From the NCBI GenBank assembly GCA_043228905.1, contig JBHGNT010000008.1, forward strand, positions 62,001 to 126,000: a stretch of 64,000 bases of DNA, in the 5' to 3' direction. Made by a program: the position numbers and the translations under genes. The notes under the pieces are model-generated. The model was not told the DNA's origin. It ran no database searches and was given only the letters and a program-made list of their open reading frames with translations. Origin of the DNA: Azolla caroliniana. Lineage: Eukaryota > Polypodiophyta. Below are positions 63,309-64,000 of the stretch, one piece after another; the stretch's first letter is position 1, and every line of letters starts with the position of its first letter.

Positions 63309-64000
63309 GGAGTTGAGAAGAGCCCGAGAGTAAATTAAAATGTTCATACCTGGCCCATGTGATATCGGATTTTAGTGTTCAAACTTCCGAATCGAAGCTA
63401 GCAAAGCTACCTATGATATGGAATTCAAAAATCAAGCTTTTGAAACTCACGTCAAGAGACATGAAGAAATAACCAAATTTGAGGAGGGAGTTGAGGAGAG
63501 CCCGAGAGTAAATTAAAATGTTCATACCTGGCCCATGTGATATCGGATTTGAGTGTTCAAACATGCGAATCGAAGCTAACAATGCTGCCTATGATATGGA
63601 CTTAAAAAATAAATCTTTTGAAACTCATGTCGAAAGACATGAAGAAATTACCAAATTAGAGGAGGGAGTAGAGAAGAGGCCGAGAGTAAATTAAAATGTT
63701 CATACCTGGCCCATTTGATATCGGATTTTAGTGTTCAAACTTGCGAATCGAAGCTAGCAAAGCTACCTATGATATGGAATTCAAAAATCAAGCTTTTGAA
63801 ACTCACGTCAAGAGACATGAAGAAATAACCAAATTTGAGGAGGGAGTTGAGAAGAGCCCGAGAGTAAATTAGAATGTTCATACCTGGCCCATGTGATATC
63901 AGATTTGAGTGTTCAAACATGCGAATCGAAGCTAACAATGCTAGCTATGATATGGCAATAGAAAATCAACATTGGAAACTCAGGTCGAGAGATATGAAGA
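63309..64000 (+). repeat. 1,409 bp tandem unit, copy 2, cut by window end
   Basis: Matches 61,900-62,591. Shared private variants include AACTTCCGAATCG (61,974/63,383), CAATGCTGCCTATG (62,172/63,581) and GGCAATAGAAAATCAACATT (62,545/63,954). The rest of the unit lies beyond the window. Confidence 0.88.

Larger units (their letters stand above)
1..64000 (+). repeat. Satellite array of about 360 head-to-tail 178 bp monomers
   Basis: The entire window is one tandem satellite. The ATG of the conserved start ATGTTCATACCTGGCCCATG lies at 147, 325, 503, 681 and 859, so the period is 178 bp. Other conserved landmarks, in order, are GATATCGGATTTTAGTG, CGAATCGAAGCTAAC, TATGATATGGAATT, GGTCGAGAGACATGAAG, GAGGAGGGAGT and GAGAGTAAATTAAA. 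All copies read in the same direction and I saw no inversion. Common length variants are 176 bp (GGGATTGAG in place of GGGAGTTGAG) and 179 bp (GGGAAGTAGAG). One counted monomer (325-502) is 35% G+C. No unique DNA interrupts the array. Known: 150-180 bp satellites of this type form many plant and animal centromeres. Inferred: centromeric or pericentromeric heterochromatin. The family is not one I can name. Confidence 0.97.

Noticed and set aside
1-64000. CRISPR array
   Set aside because: Regular repeats are present, but the unit is 178 bp with no separate unique spacers; the whole unit is repeated. The pattern is satellite DNA.
1-64000. CENP-B box
   Set aside because: I looked for the TTCGNNNNANNCGGG pattern on both strands of the common monomer types. 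TTCG occurs in CTTCGATTCG on the minus strand, but the A and CGGG positions do not match.
1-64000. Alpha satellite, Arabidopsis CEN180-type or Brassica centromeric satellites
   Set aside because: The unit length is similar, but the monomer sequence does not resemble what I recall of those families, so I do not assign a family name.

Overview
The whole 64 kb window is one uninterrupted, head-to-tail satellite DNA array. The basic unit is a 178 bp monomer. The conserved ATG near the monomer start falls at 147, 325, 503, 681 and 859, exactly 178 bp apart, and the same phase can be followed to base 64,000 apart from small indels and a few truncated monomers. That gives about 360 monomers, all on the same strand. 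I found no protein-coding gene, tRNA, rRNA, transposable element or unique-sequence spacer, and no stretch over 300 bp that is not satellite. One counted monomer (325-502) has 63 G+C of 178 (35%).

The pattern suggests a large centromeric or pericentromeric (heterochromatic) array of a eukaryote. A flowering plant is the best guess: about 178 bp is a common nucleosome-scale length for plant centromeric satellites, and one monomer carries two consecutive TTTAGGG units, the common plant telomere repeat, at 32,464-32,477. I do not recognise the satellite family or species, and some animals also have satellites of this length.

Layout, by variant markers and higher-order repeats (HORs). 1-8,060: a seven-monomer HOR (1,245-1,246 bp, one copy enlarged to eight). 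8,060-14,350: a 1.4 kb block shared with 1.43-2.85 kb at offset 7,213, then dimer repeats and several truncated monomers. 14,350-22,890: divergent monomers with many deletions and little HOR order. 22,890-31,280: first appearance of a HindIII-type monomer (AAGCTT), plus a 3,666 bp repeat. 31,280-44,470: a regular HOR in which a marker monomer recurs at spacings of mostly 888 or 1,067 bp (five or six monomers). 44,470-48,580: a mosaic of blocks copied from elsewhere. 48,580-59,165: two near-identical copies of a roughly 5 kb segment at offset 5,618 bp, each starting with three 712 bp four-monomer units. 59,165-64,000: more HOR mosaic, ending in a 1,409 bp tandem duplication cut by the window end.

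Short open reading frames of 61-130 codons occur on both strands, but they are the same stretch of monomer translated repeatedly. Their length depends on point changes at two satellite stop codons and on 1-2 bp indels, so I do not annotate them as genes. The interest of the window is how the array evolved: nested HORs, long-range copies of blocks between domains, shared deletion junctions that act as lineage markers, a telomere-like patch, and a central palindrome that exists in two alternative forms.
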